Notes: generated by a model not told the origin, from the sequence alone. DNA of 64,000 bases from JBCBKL01 sp038521825 (GCA_038521825.1 JBCBKL010000021.1:1-64000); one strand, 5' to 3'. Shown: positions 1-8,763, counted from the first letter of the stretch. Made by a program: numbers and translations.

Positions 1-254
1 GCCAAGGGGGCGGAAATGCGGTGTGCCGGGGGGTTCATGCCGGCCCAATCATCGCCTCTGCTGCGAGGCTCCAGCGCTGGTGTCTGACAAGGCGTGCCCC
101 CCATATGGACACGCTCTTCACACCTGTTTTCCTTGGTTCGCGCCTTGAGGAGGCGCGGTGGTTAACCGGGGACGGGTTCTAGGGCCCCGAGGTTAAGGAA
201 GGCGAAAGGGGGCGGGCGGTGGTCGCGGTCGGGTGCGCTGCTAGATCATCTTTC

Positions 255-1748
255 ATGAACACTCTTCTTTGGTTCAAACGGGATTTACGAGTATCCGATC
301 ACGCGGCGCTTTCGTTTGCGGCGGAGCAGGGTGCGGTTTTGCCCCTTTACATCTTCGAGCCAGCCTATTGGGTAGAGCCTGACGTCTCTGGCCGCCAGTT
401 CGACTTTGTTCTTGAGAGTGTGCCCGATCTGCGGGCCCAACTCGCGCGACTTGGTGCCAAGCTTTGCGTCCGGGTTGGGGATGCCGTCGATGTTCTGGAG
501 GACCTCAGGGCGCAGTATGGCATCGCTGCTCTGGTCAGTCATGAGGAAACCGGCAACGCCTGGACCTATTCCCGGGACCGGGCCGTCGCCGAATGGGCAG
601 GCGGGCAGGGCGTCACATGGACGGAACTGGCGCAGTCCGGCGTTGTCCGCCGTCTGAATGGCCGGGATGGTTGGGCAAAACAGCGAAACGCCTTTCTGCG
701 CAAGCCACAGATCGACCCGCCGGGCCGTCTCGCATCCATAACGGCGCCGTCAGATAACGTGCCCCGTCTGGTTGCGGATGATCATTGCCCGGGTCGACAG
801 CGGGGCGGGCGGGAGGAGGGCCTCGCGCATCTGGGATCGTTTCTGACGATCCGCGGCCAGCCCTATCGCCGCGAAATGTCATCGCCCCTGACGGCGGAAA
901 CGAGCGGTTCGCGGGTGTCGCCCTATCTGGCCTTCGGGTGCCTGTCCGGCCGAGAGGTCGCCCAGGCCGCCGCCGCCCGGCAGCGCGAAGTCAAAGGCAC
1001 GCGTGAGGGCTGGGGCGGGTCGCTCAAATCCTTTCAGGCGCGGCTCGCGTGGCGCGATCACTTCATGCAGAAGCTCGAGGACGAACCTGCCCTCGAACAT
1101 CGCTGTCTGCACTCGGGCTATGACGGATTGCGCGGTGATGACCGGGCGCGCCGCGAGGCGTGGGAAAGGGGCGAAACCGGCCTGCCCTTTTTCGATGCCT
1201 GCATGCGCTATGTGATCGCGACCGGTTGGCTCAATTTCCGGATGCGCTCGATGTTGATGGCGGTGGCATCGTATCATCTGTGGCTCGACTGGCGGCAGAC
1301 CGGTCTGCATCTGGCCCGCCAGTTCACCGACTTCGAACCGGGCATTCACTGGCCACAAACCCAGATGCAATCGGGAACTACAGGGATGAATACCATCCGC
1401 ATCTATAACCCGATCAAACAGGGGCACGACCAGGATCCGCAAGGTGTTTTTACCCGAAGATGGCTGCCTGAACTGGCCGCGGTGCCGGACGATTTGTTGC
1501 AGGAGCCATGGAAGTGGGAGGGCGCGGGTAATCTGGCCTATCCTGCGCCCATCGTTGATGTCCCCGCTGCCGCGAAGGCGGCGCGTGATCAGATCTTTGC
1601 CGTGCGGCGCGGGTCTGCTTTCCGGTCAGAGGCCAATCGGGTCATCGAAAAACACGCCAGTCGCAAGGATCCGGATGGTCACTTTGTCAATGATCGCAGC
1701 CCGAAACGGCGGGGCAATGATCCGCGCCAGAAAGCCTTTGATTTCTAA
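255..1748 (+). CDS. Cryptochrome/deoxyribodipyrimidine photolyase family protein
   Basis: Likely a flavin blue-light enzyme that repairs UV pyrimidine dimers, or a related cryptochrome. It is 497 residues from the ATG at 255. The N-terminus (LLWFKRDLRVSDH) is the usual start of the antenna-binding domain. The C-terminal FAD-binding half contains RLAWRDHF, a Trp-rich helix (YHLWLDWRQTG), FTDFEPGIHWPQ, the NTIRIYNPIKQGHDQDP block and a C-terminal QEPWKWEGA stretch, all typical of bacterial class I-like photolyases. An upstream GTG at 219 in the same frame adds 12 residues that do not resemble the family, so it was not chosen. The gene is convergent with the decayed pqqE, leaving 6 bp between stops. 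Whether it repairs DNA or only senses light cannot be told from the sequence. Confidence 0.88.
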   Translation: MNTLLWFKRDLRVSDHAALSFAAEQGAVLPLYIFEPAYWVEPDVSGRQFDFVLESVPDLRAQLARLGAKLCVRVGDAVDVLEDLRAQYGIAALVSHEETGNAWTYSRDRAVAEWAGGQGVTWTELAQSGVVRRLNGRDGWAKQRNAFLRKPQIDPPGRLASITAPSDNVPRLVADDHCPGRQRGGREEGLAHLGSFLTIRGQPYRREMSSPLTAETSGSRVSPYLAFGCLSGREVAQAAAARQREVKGTREGWGGSLKSFQARLAWRDHFMQKLEDEPALEHRCLHSGYDGLRGDDRARREAWERGETGLPFFDACMRYVIATGWLNFRMRSMLMAVASYHLWLDWRQTGLHLARQFTDFEPGIHWPQTQMQSGTTGMNTIRIYNPIKQGHDQDPQGVFTRRWLPELAAVPDDLLQEPWKWEGAGNLAYPAPIVDVPAAAKAARDQIFAVRRGSAFRSEANRVIEKHASRKDPDGHFVNDRSPKRRGNDPRQKAFDF

Positions 1749-1754
1749 GGAAAC

Positions 1755-2834
1755 CTAGAGGCGGCGATAGACCAGGTCAGGCTCGACCTCGGGCAGAGTT
1801 TCTTCAGCGATGAGCGCGTCGAGTTGGGACCGGCCCGGTGATTTGCGACAAACCGGATCGGTTGCCGTTGCATCACCCAGAACCGCCATCGCCTGGCATC
1901 GGCAGCCACCGAAATCGATATCGCGTCGGTCGCAGGTTTGAAAAAGTTCGGGTATCCAATCGGTGCCACGAAAGGCGTTGAAGGCCAGGTTGTCGTACCG
2001 GATCGCGGCAAGGGGCGCGTTCGTCACCTTCTCGAAATGTTGGTCCGGGCTCGAGATGCATGTCCGGGATCGTCTCGGCCGTGTGGCAGGGCAGTACGGT
2101 TCCGTCCAACGTCACATTCAGCCCCGTAAAGCCTCAGCCACCCATGCAAGCCTGTGGAAAATAGGGATAATAGTCGGGTGGCACGAAATCGATCACGAGT
2201 GTGCCGCGATAGGCCTCGATTGCTTCGGCGATGATGGCCTTTTTTGCTGCGTCCACCTGATGCCTGAATGGTTGCGATGCTGCGGGTTTTCCAACGCTCA
2301 ACCCTGGAACTGCACACAGGCGACTTCGGTCCGCCGAACCCCGAGACGCACCGCCATCTGGAGCGTCGCAGGGAGATCGTCCAGATTCTGGCGGTGCATC
2401 ATCGCGTTCAGCGTCAGGGGAAAGCCGATGCGGGCGATGTGGTCGGCCACGTACATCTTGCGATCAAAGCCGCCCTTGTAGCCGCCGATCCGGTCGGCCA
2501 TCTCCGCATTGACGCCACGCAAAGAAAGCTGGATATGGTCCAGCCCCGCCGCATCCAGCGCATCCAGCCGCCTTTCCGTCAGTCCGATGCCCGACGTGAT
2601 GAGGTTGGGGTAAAGCCCTGCCTCGCGCGCGGCCGTCACCAGATCGAGTAGATCGGGGCGCGATGCAGGCTCACCCCCTGGCAGGTGTAATTGCAACACG
2701 CCCAGATTGGCGGCCTGCTGGAAAATCCCGGCTCATTGATCTGTCGAAAGCTCCGCGTCCTTTTTCAAGAGATCTGTCGGGTTCGAGCAGCAGGGGCAGG
2801 AACGCGGACACCGATCCGTCAACTCGGCAAGCAT
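1755..2834 (-). pseudogene. pqqE: pqqE remnant (PqqA peptide cyclase, radical SAM), broken
   Basis: PqqE is the radical SAM enzyme that cross-links Glu and Tyr of PqqA in the first step of PQQ synthesis. The remnant is about full length (1,080 bp). Recognisable pieces in order are MLAELTDRC with a Cx3Cx2C iron-sulfur motif, LGVLQLHLPGGEP, LYPNLITSGIGL, LDHIQLSLRGV, RIGGYKGGFDRKM, RGTLVIDFVPPDYY, TGLNVTLDGTVLPCH, and the SPASM end FNAFRGTDW...DFGGCRCQAMAVLGDATATDPVC...YRRL. The frame is interrupted by three TGA codons where the family has Trp (2733-2735, 2298-2300, 2134-2136) and by frame changes at about 2.22-2.29 kb and 2.03-2.07 kb. No product longer than about 135 residues can be made without suppression. 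Conserved Cys residues survive, so decay looks fairly recent. Confidence 0.9.
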
Positions 2835-3126
2835 TGCGAGGGGTCGGTTGACCGTTGCTTACGTCCAGCAGGCGTTTGTCAGCCAGATCGCGCGGGTCTT
2901 CGATTACATCCGCCTGAACCTGATCTAGCGGCGCGCCATAGGTTCGGGCCAGATCACCCGATATGGCGGTGATGCTGGCACCGCCATCCACTTGGTCGAG
3001 CACCGCCTTACCGATCTCATCCAGCATCAAAACCCGTTCAGACCCCCGCAGAGCATCCGTTTCCCGCACGCGGTCATAGTGAGTGCGGACACCGCGGGGC
3101 AGGGTGGGGATGGCCTCGGGCGTCAT
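2671..3126 (-). pseudogene. pqqD: pqqD-like frame without its stop, running into pqqE
   Basis: PqqD is the small chaperone that presents the PqqA peptide to PqqE. From the ATG at 3126 the frame reads IPTLPRGVRTHYDRVRETD, SERVLMLDEIGKAVLDQVDGG, LARTYGAPLDQVQADV and DLADKRLLDV, which covers the whole family (about 90 residues). Instead of stopping, the frame continues about 60 codons in the wrong frame across the pqqE start and ends at 2671. The key helix before RDLADKRLLDV reads VIEDP, where hydrophobic residues are usual. The PqqD part might still be made as a tailed protein, but with neighbours broken on both sides it is most simply a component of a dead operon. Confidence 0.75.
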
Positions 3127-3188
3127 AGCAGCCCCTCGCCCGGTTGCCACCCGCCGGGCGGGATGCGGCCCGGCTTGACACAGGCCGA

Positions 3189-3832
3189 TCAAAGCGCACC
3201 GAGTTGCGCCCACAGCACTTCTGTCTTGAAGATGAGCGCGCGGGCAGCGGCATCCTGATCGGCCTGCGTCTTGGCCTGATCCAGTGCCCATTGCAGGCCA
3301 AAGGCTACGTCCTTGGGGGCCTCCTTCAGGCGCTGTTTGAAATAGGCGTTGATGTCGTCATTGGCGAAATCGTAGTTGGCCGGAAGGCCAGCGATACGCT
3401 GTTCGTGGATCTTTGGGGGCGGAGAGCTCGGTCAAAGACGGGGCGACGGCGGGCAGCAGCGGCTCTTGGCGCATGAACCACACATAGGCGTCGACGGCGA
3501 ACCGGCTGGCCGGCAGATTGCCCACCTCGGACGAGACGCAATCGGGGTCGAGCCCCCCGGTCAGTTTCAGCCAGCGCGCGATGCCGCCTTCGCCGGGCGC
3601 GCGGCCGCCAGATACGCCGCAGGTTCGGATGGCTGACGCGCGACAGAAAGGGCGCGTCCTTCATCGGGATCCGGCTTTGGGAAAAGTCGCGGTTGAGGAC
3701 TCAGGCGCGAGCCTGATTGATGGTGCAGCCACCGGTATACAAAAGCTGATGGAATGGGTGCATGTCGTGATACCGGTCTGCCCCGATCTGACGCAGGCGG
3801 GCTTTGAAATCGACGATCGATTGCACGTTCAT
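3189..3832 (-). pseudogene. pqqC: pqqC remnant (PQQ synthase), broken
   Basis: PqqC performs the last oxidation and ring closure of PQQ. The remnant starts at 3832, overlapping the pqqB end in ATGA style. It shows LRQIGADRYHDMHPFHQLL, then TGA (3701-3703) where the family has Trp, then VLNRDFSQSRIPMKDAPFLSR. A small deletion has removed the DHDG region. The sequence continues with GEGGIARWLKLTGGLDPD, LPASRFAVDAYVWFMRQ and SLTELSAPK, then a frame change near 3.39 kb, and ends with KIHEQRIAGLPANYDFAND and IFKTEVLWAQLGAL. It is 644 bp long, against about 750 bp for a normal gene. With at least one nonsense codon, one deletion and two frame changes it cannot encode an active enzyme. Confidence 0.9.
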
Positions 3833-4430
3833 GGCTGCAGCTCCAACCCGTCCTGTCCGATGGTCCAACCCGCCGCCTCGACCGGGGCCCGTTCAAGGCT
3901 GTCGGGTTGCAAGACCCGGGTTCGTGTTGTTGATCTGGATATAAACCTTGCGGCCCTCAAGGCGCTCCAGCCTTGCAATGCTGCCGTCGAACCCGTTCAT
4001 CGCGATATGGCCCATGCGGGCGCCTGTCTTCTCTCCGGTTCCGGTGCGCGCCATTTCATCGTTTTTCCAGACCGTTCCGTCGAATAGCACCATGTCGGCG
4101 CGGCCAAGACGATCGACCAGCCATTCGGGCAGGGTGGTGCAGCCGGGAACATACATTGCGGTTTAGGTGCCGTCCGTGAGGACAACGGCCTTGACCGGAC
4201 TGTCATGCAGGCTGGGCGGGTGCAGGACCGGGCGGGCATGCGGTCCATTGATCACGAATGTCGGGCGAAGCGTTCAGGACAACCCAATTGTCGCCATCCG
4301 CAGACAAAGCCACCGATGACTGCGTAAGCCGCGGGATCCGTCCCGCCCGCGCGTCTGAACAATTTCGACAACCGCAATTCCATTGGAGCAGCCCGCCGCT
4401 GGCAGCCGCCTCAAGAATAACGATCTGCAT
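3829..4430 (-). pseudogene. pqqB: pqqB remnant with core deletion and frameshifts
   Basis: PqqB is a metallo-beta-lactamase-fold hydroxylase of PQQ synthesis. The N-terminus at 4430 reads MQIVILEAAASGG, LQWNCGCRNC and LTQSSVALSADGDNWVVLN, followed by ASPDIRDQ. It then changes frame near 4.24 kb to PVLHPPSLHDSPVKAVVLTDG and hits TAA. The following stretch MYVPGCTTLPEWLVDRLG, LFDGTVWKNDEM and GARMGHIAMNG belongs far downstream in the family. About 90 residues, including the His/Asp metal-binding core, are therefore missing. One more frame change near 3.90 kb precedes SLERAPVEAAGWTIGQDG. The remnant is about 600 bp against about 900 bp for a normal gene. Confidence 0.9.
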
Positions 4431-4443
4431 GTAGAGGGTTGGC

Positions 4444-4545
4444 TTAGATTACGTCGCCGCCAGTGCGGTCATCTTCGCCAGGGCCGTACATATTGATTTC
4501 CATGCCGCATTTGATTTCAACAGCAGTTGGTTTCTTCCAAGCCAT
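4444..4545 (-). CDS. pqqA: PqqA, precursor peptide of pyrroloquinoline quinone
   Basis: This short gene encodes 33 residues starting MAWKKPTAVEIKCGMEINMY and ending DDRTGGDVI. The Glu-x3-Tyr unit (EINMY) supplies the glutamate and tyrosine that become PQQ. A strong ribosome binding site (AAGGAGGA, 4553-4560) lies 7 bp before the ATG. It sits 54 bp after the histidine kinase gene and 13 bp before pqqB, the normal pqqABCDE order. The peptide is intact although the processing genes downstream are broken, which is expected for a tiny target that rarely collects mutations and need not mean selection. Confidence 0.9.
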   Translation of the reverse strand: MAWKKPTAVEIKCGMEINMYGPGEDDRTGGDVI

Positions 4546-4599
4546 GGTGGTGTCCTCCTTTGACGCGATCAGGTTACCCATGGTTCGTTATTTGGGATA

Positions 4600-6828
4600 C
4601 TAGACCAAGGAACAAGGCGGGCCTTGTATCGTATCGGTTGGCAGTGTTGCGAGAAAAGCTGCCAGTTTGTTGCGGTCGATGGGCTTGTGGATGATCTCAA
4701 GACCAAGCGCTGCACAGGTCTGGCGCATCGCCTTGTTTCGGTCGGCGGAGACAATGCGGGTCGGCACCGGACCAAGCTGGCCGGTGATGATCCGGTAAAG
4801 CTCGGCCCCCGTGACGCCGCCGCCCAGCTGGTAGTCCAGCAGCATTGCATCTGGCGTGAGGTCGATTTCGGACAGCAGCGACAGCGCTTCTTGCGATGAT
4901 GCGGCGTGGATCACGCTGATCCCCCAACCCTCGATCATCAGCGACATGGCGTTGGCTACCTGCAGGTCGTTTTCGACCAGCAGAATAAGGTGCCCGGCCT
5001 CTGGCAGCGCATCGATCGGATTGGCACGCCCGCCGAGCCCGACAATTGGTTGTGGTTCATCACAGATCGGGGCATTGAGCGAAAAGCAACTGCCAACATC
5101 CGGTTCCGACCACAGGCTAAGCGGGTGACCCAGCCCCTTGCAGGCCCGTTCGACGATGGCAAGGCCAAGGCCCAGCCCGTCTGCCGCGTCTTTGGGCGCA
5201 AGTTGCTTGAATTCCTGGAAAATCGTGGCCTGATCCGCGCTTGGGATACCGCGGCCGGTGTCCCAGACCTCAACCCGGGCAGAACCGCCGTTGCGCCGTG
5301 TACCAACAAGCACTTTGCCCCGGTCCGTGTAGCGGATCGCGTTGGTGACGAGATTTTGCAGGATGCGGCGTAGATAACCGGGGTCGCTTTCCACGACCAG
5401 ATCGCTGTTGAGCACGCGCAGCGTGATCCCCTTACGCTCGGCCATCGGGGTCAGCTCATCCCGCAACGGCCCAAGGATCGCCGAAAGCCGAACCGACTGG
5501 ATGTCGAAAACGGCCTTGCCGGCATCGAGCTTGGAGATGTCGAGAAGGGCGCCGATGATGCTTTCAGCGCTCGAAAGCGCCGTTTCGGCCTTTTCCGCGA
5601 TGGCTGCGGTTTCGGCATCACCCGCTCGTTCGCCCAAGGAAGACACGAACAGCTTGGCGGCCGAAAGAGGTTGCAGTAGATCGTGGCTGGCCGCGGCGAC
5701 AAAGCGGGATTTAGAAGCGTTGGCCCGTTCCGCCTCTTCCAGGGCGATCCCCAGCTCGGTCGTGCGTTCCTCCACCCGGCGTTCCAGCTTTTCATTCATG
5801 TCGAAGAGGGCCGCCGCCGCTTGCCGTTCGGCGGTGACATCCGTCAGGCTGACGACGAAACCGCCATCCGGCATTTCCTGCCCGAAGACACTGAGGATCT
5901 TGGCCTCACCCTTGTTGATTTCGAACGCGACAGGGCGCCGCCCGCGCCCCGATTGCGCCCAGCGAAGCAGCATGAGCCGGTCAAAGCCCTGGGCAAATTC
6001 GATCTGGTCGCCAATGCTTTGCAGCAGAAATGAAAAATCGCGGCCAAGGGCGGTCTCCTCGGCAGGCAAATCCAAAAGGCTGTTCATCTTCTTGTTCCAG
6101 CCGACAAGACGCTGGTTGCTGTCGAAGATGCACACCCCTTGGTTCAGGTGATCGAGGGTGGCCCGAAAAATTTGCGCCTGTTCGCTGCGTAGCTTGTCCC
6201 GCTCTTGCCGTTCGGCACGGAAGATCTCGGTCACGTCGGTTTGCAGGATGACGGTACCGCCGCGTGCGGTGCGGTGTTCGCTGACTTGCAGCCACCGGTC
6301 CCAGATCAGGCTGACGTTGAAGACGACGTGGTTGTCGCCATGCCGCTCCATCCGGCGTTTTGACCAGCGCGCGGGGCTGTCGCCTTCGGGCAGGGCCAGA
6401 TAGCGGCTGTTCGAAACAAGGGCCACATAGTCGGCAAAGGGCATGCCTTCGGCCAGTTTTTCGCTGACATCGCGCAGGTTCAGGCAAAACCGGCTGTTCG
6501 ACAGGATAAGCCGGTCGTCCGGTCCGAACAGCGCGAACCCTTCCGAGATGGTTTCGATCGCTTCGCTGAGGTTCGTCCGGGCCGCTTCGGTTGCGAGGTT
6601 TGCCTCTTCGAGCCGAGCGTTCGATTCCTGCAGCAGATCGAGCGTGCGTTCGAGATCATTGGTGCGTTCGCGCACCTGTGCGTCCAGCATCGCGGCCCGT
6701 TCAAACTGGGCATAGGCGAGGCCGGATTGCTCGTTTTTCTGTTCGACTCGCCGCATCAGCGACTGGGTGATCCGCAAGAGTTTCTGGTTCTGAACTTCGA
6801 GCGGATCGTCAGGGTTCAGCAGCAGCAT
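4600..6828 (-). CDS. PAS hybrid histidine kinase, NahK/ErcS'-like
   Basis: Cytoplasmic hybrid sensor kinase of 742 residues with no membrane segment. In order it has an N-terminal coiled coil (about 10-105), two PAS regions (around GFALFGPDDRLILSNSRFC and GVCIFDSNQRLVGWNKKMN), a second coiled coil, a HisKA H-box AAASHDLLQPLSAAKLF, an HATPase with N-box NLVTNAIRYTDRG and DTGRGIP / DGLGLGLAIV, and a C-terminal receiver with MLLDYQLGGG and the conserved Lys in IIHKPI. The HDLLQPL H-box plus an adjacent FIST gene matches Pseudomonas NosP-NahK (ErcS'), which belongs to the regulatory cascade of PQQ ethanol oxidation. It starts 3 bp after the FIST gene and is surely cotranscribed. Its phosphate presumably reaches the NarL-type regulator encoded upstream (inference). 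Confidence 0.88.
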   Translation of the reverse strand: MLLLNPDDPLEVQNQKLLRITQSLMRRVEQKNEQSGLAYAQFERAAMLDAQVRERTNDLERTLDLLQESNARLEEANLATEAARTNLSEAIETISEGFALFGPDDRLILSNSRFCLNLRDVSEKLAEGMPFADYVALVSNSRYLALPEGDSPARWSKRRMERHGDNHVVFNVSLIWDRWLQVSEHRTARGGTVILQTDVTEIFRAERQERDKLRSEQAQIFRATLDHLNQGVCIFDSNQRLVGWNKKMNSLLDLPAEETALGRDFSFLLQSIGDQIEFAQGFDRLMLLRWAQSGRGRRPVAFEINKGEAKILSVFGQEMPDGGFVVSLTDVTAERQAAAALFDMNEKLERRVEERTTELGIALEEAERANASKSRFVAAASHDLLQPLSAAKLFVSSLGERAGDAETAAIAEKAETALSSAESIIGALLDISKLDAGKAVFDIQSVRLSAILGPLRDELTPMAERKGITLRVLNSDLVVESDPGYLRRILQNLVTNAIRYTDRGKVLVGTRRNGGSARVEVWDTGRGIPSADQATIFQEFKQLAPKDAADGLGLGLAIVERACKGLGHPLSLWSEPDVGSCFSLNAPICDEPQPIVGLGGRANPIDALPEAGHLILLVENDLQVANAMSLMIEGWGISVIHAASSQEALSLLSEIDLTPDAMLLDYQLGGGVTGAELYRIITGQLGPVPTRIVSADRNKAMRQTCAALGLEIIHKPIDRNKLAAFLATLPTDTIQGPPCSLV

Positions 6829-6831
6829 GCC

Positions 6832-8028
6832 CTAGTCCTTGGTCCCAGTCACGTCGCGCGGATAGATCGCGACGCCCGTCATCGTGTGGTTCACATGCAG
6901 CGGACCGATCTGTTCCCCGTAGGTAGAGAAGCCGCGCACGCCATGCCGGTTGAGCACGCCCGAGACATCGCGCGCCATCTGTTTCTGACCCGCCTCGATC
7001 CGGCGCAGAAGGCAATCGCAGGCAAGGATCGCGCCCGGCGTTCGTTCCGCGCTGAGTTTCGTCAGTTCCTCGTCCAGATGAGTCACGAGATTTGCGGGTT
7101 CGGCCACGTTCAGGACCATGCCTTCGTCGATGGCGGAAAAGAACACCAGCTCACCGGCGTCGTTCACCCGCTGGATCGCGCGGACATGGTGACTGTCCCC
7201 GATGCGAACCGCGACGGGATGAGACGCAAAGATGAAAGGATCGAGCTGTTCCGGGTCCTTGCCAACCACGCGGGCATATTCACGCGCTGCCGGTTCGGCG
7301 TTGATTTCCTTGACGATACGTTGATCTGGGTCGGCCTCGGTCACCACCATCTGGCGGTCCTGGGGCTCAAGATGATCGAGGCTGAAGACCCGGATGTCGT
7401 GATGGCTGCGAACCATGGCAATGACACCGGCATCCTGACGGATCTCACCATTGAGCGCGACAAAGGTGTCCCCGAACCGTTCGCCATCACCGGCAGAGCC
7501 GCCGAAAAACGGCATACCACCAAGGGCCGCGGCGACGGATGAGGCCAGCATGTCTTCGCGCAGCGACAAACCGTCGACCATGAGAAAGGCAAAGCCGTTC
7601 TCGAAATCTTCTTGCGCGTGGCGCAGGGCCACGCCCGCCTGCACCACGTTGTCGATTACCGTTTGCGGGTCGATATCGGACAGCGGCTGAACCATCAGGC
7701 ATGATGCGAGATAATGCTCACGCGGGAAGCCGATCGCAATGATCATCCCTTCTTCGTAGCCGTCTGTCCCGATCTCTCCTGCCGTGGTACAGGCCAGAAC
7801 ATCCGTGCTTGGGTATAGCGTTTCGGCCCGTTGGGTGATCGCCGAGAAATCCGCGTCTGGCGAAACAAACAGTAGAAGAAGCGCCAGGGGTTCAAAGCCC
7901 AGCGATTGCTGCAGCCGCCCCATGCAGTCGGGTGCGTCATGCGGAGCTTGCGCTGTCAAAATTACCCCAGAGGCCCGCTGTGCATGCGCAAGCGGATCGC
8001 GGCCTTGGTCAAAAGCCTCCTTATTCAA
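6832..8028 (-). CDS. FIST-domain sensor protein, NosP-like
   Basis: FIST N plus FIST C protein of 398 residues, predicted cytoplasmic. Family hallmarks include DVLACTTAGEIGTDGYEEG near residue 75, GGMPFFGGSAGDGERF near 165 and the closing GVRGFSTYGEQIG...VNHTMTGVAIYP. The start is a TTG at 8028 preceded 8 bp upstream by GGGAGG. FIST proteins encoded next to NahK kinases include NosP, a haem protein that senses nitric oxide and modulates the kinase. Haem binding here is inferred only from family and context. The gene lies 33 bp after the response regulator and 3 bp before the kinase, so the three form one operon. A small-molecule (amino acid type) ligand is the alternative for FIST domains. 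Confidence 0.85.
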   Translation of the reverse strand: MNKEAFDQGRDPLAHAQRASGVILTAQAPHDAPDCMGRLQQSLGFEPLALLLLFVSPDADFSAITQRAETLYPSTDVLACTTAGEIGTDGYEEGMIIAIGFPREHYLASCLMVQPLSDIDPQTVIDNVVQAGVALRHAQEDFENGFAFLMVDGLSLREDMLASSVAAALGGMPFFGGSAGDGERFGDTFVALNGEIRQDAGVIAMVRSHHDIRVFSLDHLEPQDRQMVVTEADPDQRIVKEINAEPAAREYARVVGKDPEQLDPFIFASHPVAVRIGDSHHVRAIQRVNDAGELVFFSAIDEGMVLNVAEPANLVTHLDEELTKLSAERTPGAILACDCLLRRIEAGQKQMARDVSGVLNRHGVRGFSTYGEQIGPLHVNHTMTGVAIYPRDVTGTKD

Positions 8029-8061
8029 CAGCAGTGCCTCCCTGACGCAAGGATAGGGGCG

Positions 8062-8763
8062 TCAGTCGGCGCTTGGCAAGCCGGAAGAAAAGTTGGCGTC
8101 GCGCGCCACGAGAACTGCTTGGGTTCGGCTTTGAACACCAAGCTTGCGCATGATGGCAGTGACGTGGGCCTTTACGGTGGTTTCGGCAATCGACAGATCA
8201 TAAGCGATCTGCTTGTTCAGCTTGCCTTCGCAGATCAGCTGCAGGATCCGGGCCTGCTGGTTCGTGAGCGTGGCGAGGCGGGACAGCGCGTCGCCTGTCG
8301 TTTCGTCGATTTCCGCTTCGACAAATCCGGCGGGTTTGAAGAGATGGCCGTCGCGAATGGCGTCGAGCGCTTCTTTGAACACGGAGCGGTGGCTGTGCTT
8401 GGGCACGAAACCGGATGCGCCCGCCCTGATCGCCGCCGCAATGATCTTGTTGTCGGTGACAGAGGATACGATGATCACGGGCGCATCTTCGACAAGGCGT
8501 TTGAGACGGATGAGACCATCGAGCCCGCTTACATCGGGCAGATTGAGGTCCAGCAGCACAAGCGCCGGGCGACCATCCCGGCGGATCGTTTCCAGCGCGA
8601 CCTCCAGCCGGTCGGCCTTGGCCACGCTGTCGAAGTCGGCGACGGATTTCAGTGTGAGCTCGAGAGCATCGCAAAAGAGCGGATGGTCGTCGATTACCAG
8701 AGCCCAACCCTGGATCGAGGCGCCCTGTGTTTTTCGTTCGGCTGTTTGGGTCTCTGCTACCAT
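8062..8763 (-). CDS. NarL/LuxR-type response regulator of the PQQ alcohol dehydrogenase locus
   Basis: Two-domain regulator of 233 residues. The receiver carries VIDDHPLF, the phospho-acceptor Asp in LVLLDLNLPDVSG, Ser/Thr in VSSVTDN and Lys in FVPKHS. The C-terminal LuxR helix-turn-helix reads LTNQQARILQLICEGKLNKQIA and TVKAHVTAIMRKLGVQSR. Regulators of this family (AgmR/ExaE/ErbR) control PQQ alcohol dehydrogenases in Pseudomonas, and here the gene lies directly downstream of such a dehydrogenase and heads the operon with the FIST sensor and the kinase. A terminator separates it from the dehydrogenase, so it should have its own promoter in the short gap 8764-8822. Confidence 0.88.
   Translation of the reverse strand: MVAETQTAERKTQGASIQGWALVIDDHPLFCDALELTLKSVADFDSVAKADRLEVALETIRRDGRPALVLLDLNLPDVSGLDGLIRLKRLVEDAPVIIVSSVTDNKIIAAAIRAGASGFVPKHSHRSVFKEALDAIRDGHLFKPAGFVEAEIDETTGDALSRLATLTNQQARILQLICEGKLNKQIAYDLSIAETTVKAHVTAIMRKLGVQSRTQAVLVARDANFSSGLPSAD

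Noticed and set aside
219..254. GTG start 12 codons upstream for the photolyase
   Set aside because: The extra residues do not match the family, whose N-terminus begins at the LLWFKRDLR strand.
2134..3703. UGA read as tryptophan (recoding) in the pqq genes
   Set aside because: The same genes also have frameshifts and deletions, and TGA is the normal stop of many intact genes here (for example the ATGA overlaps).
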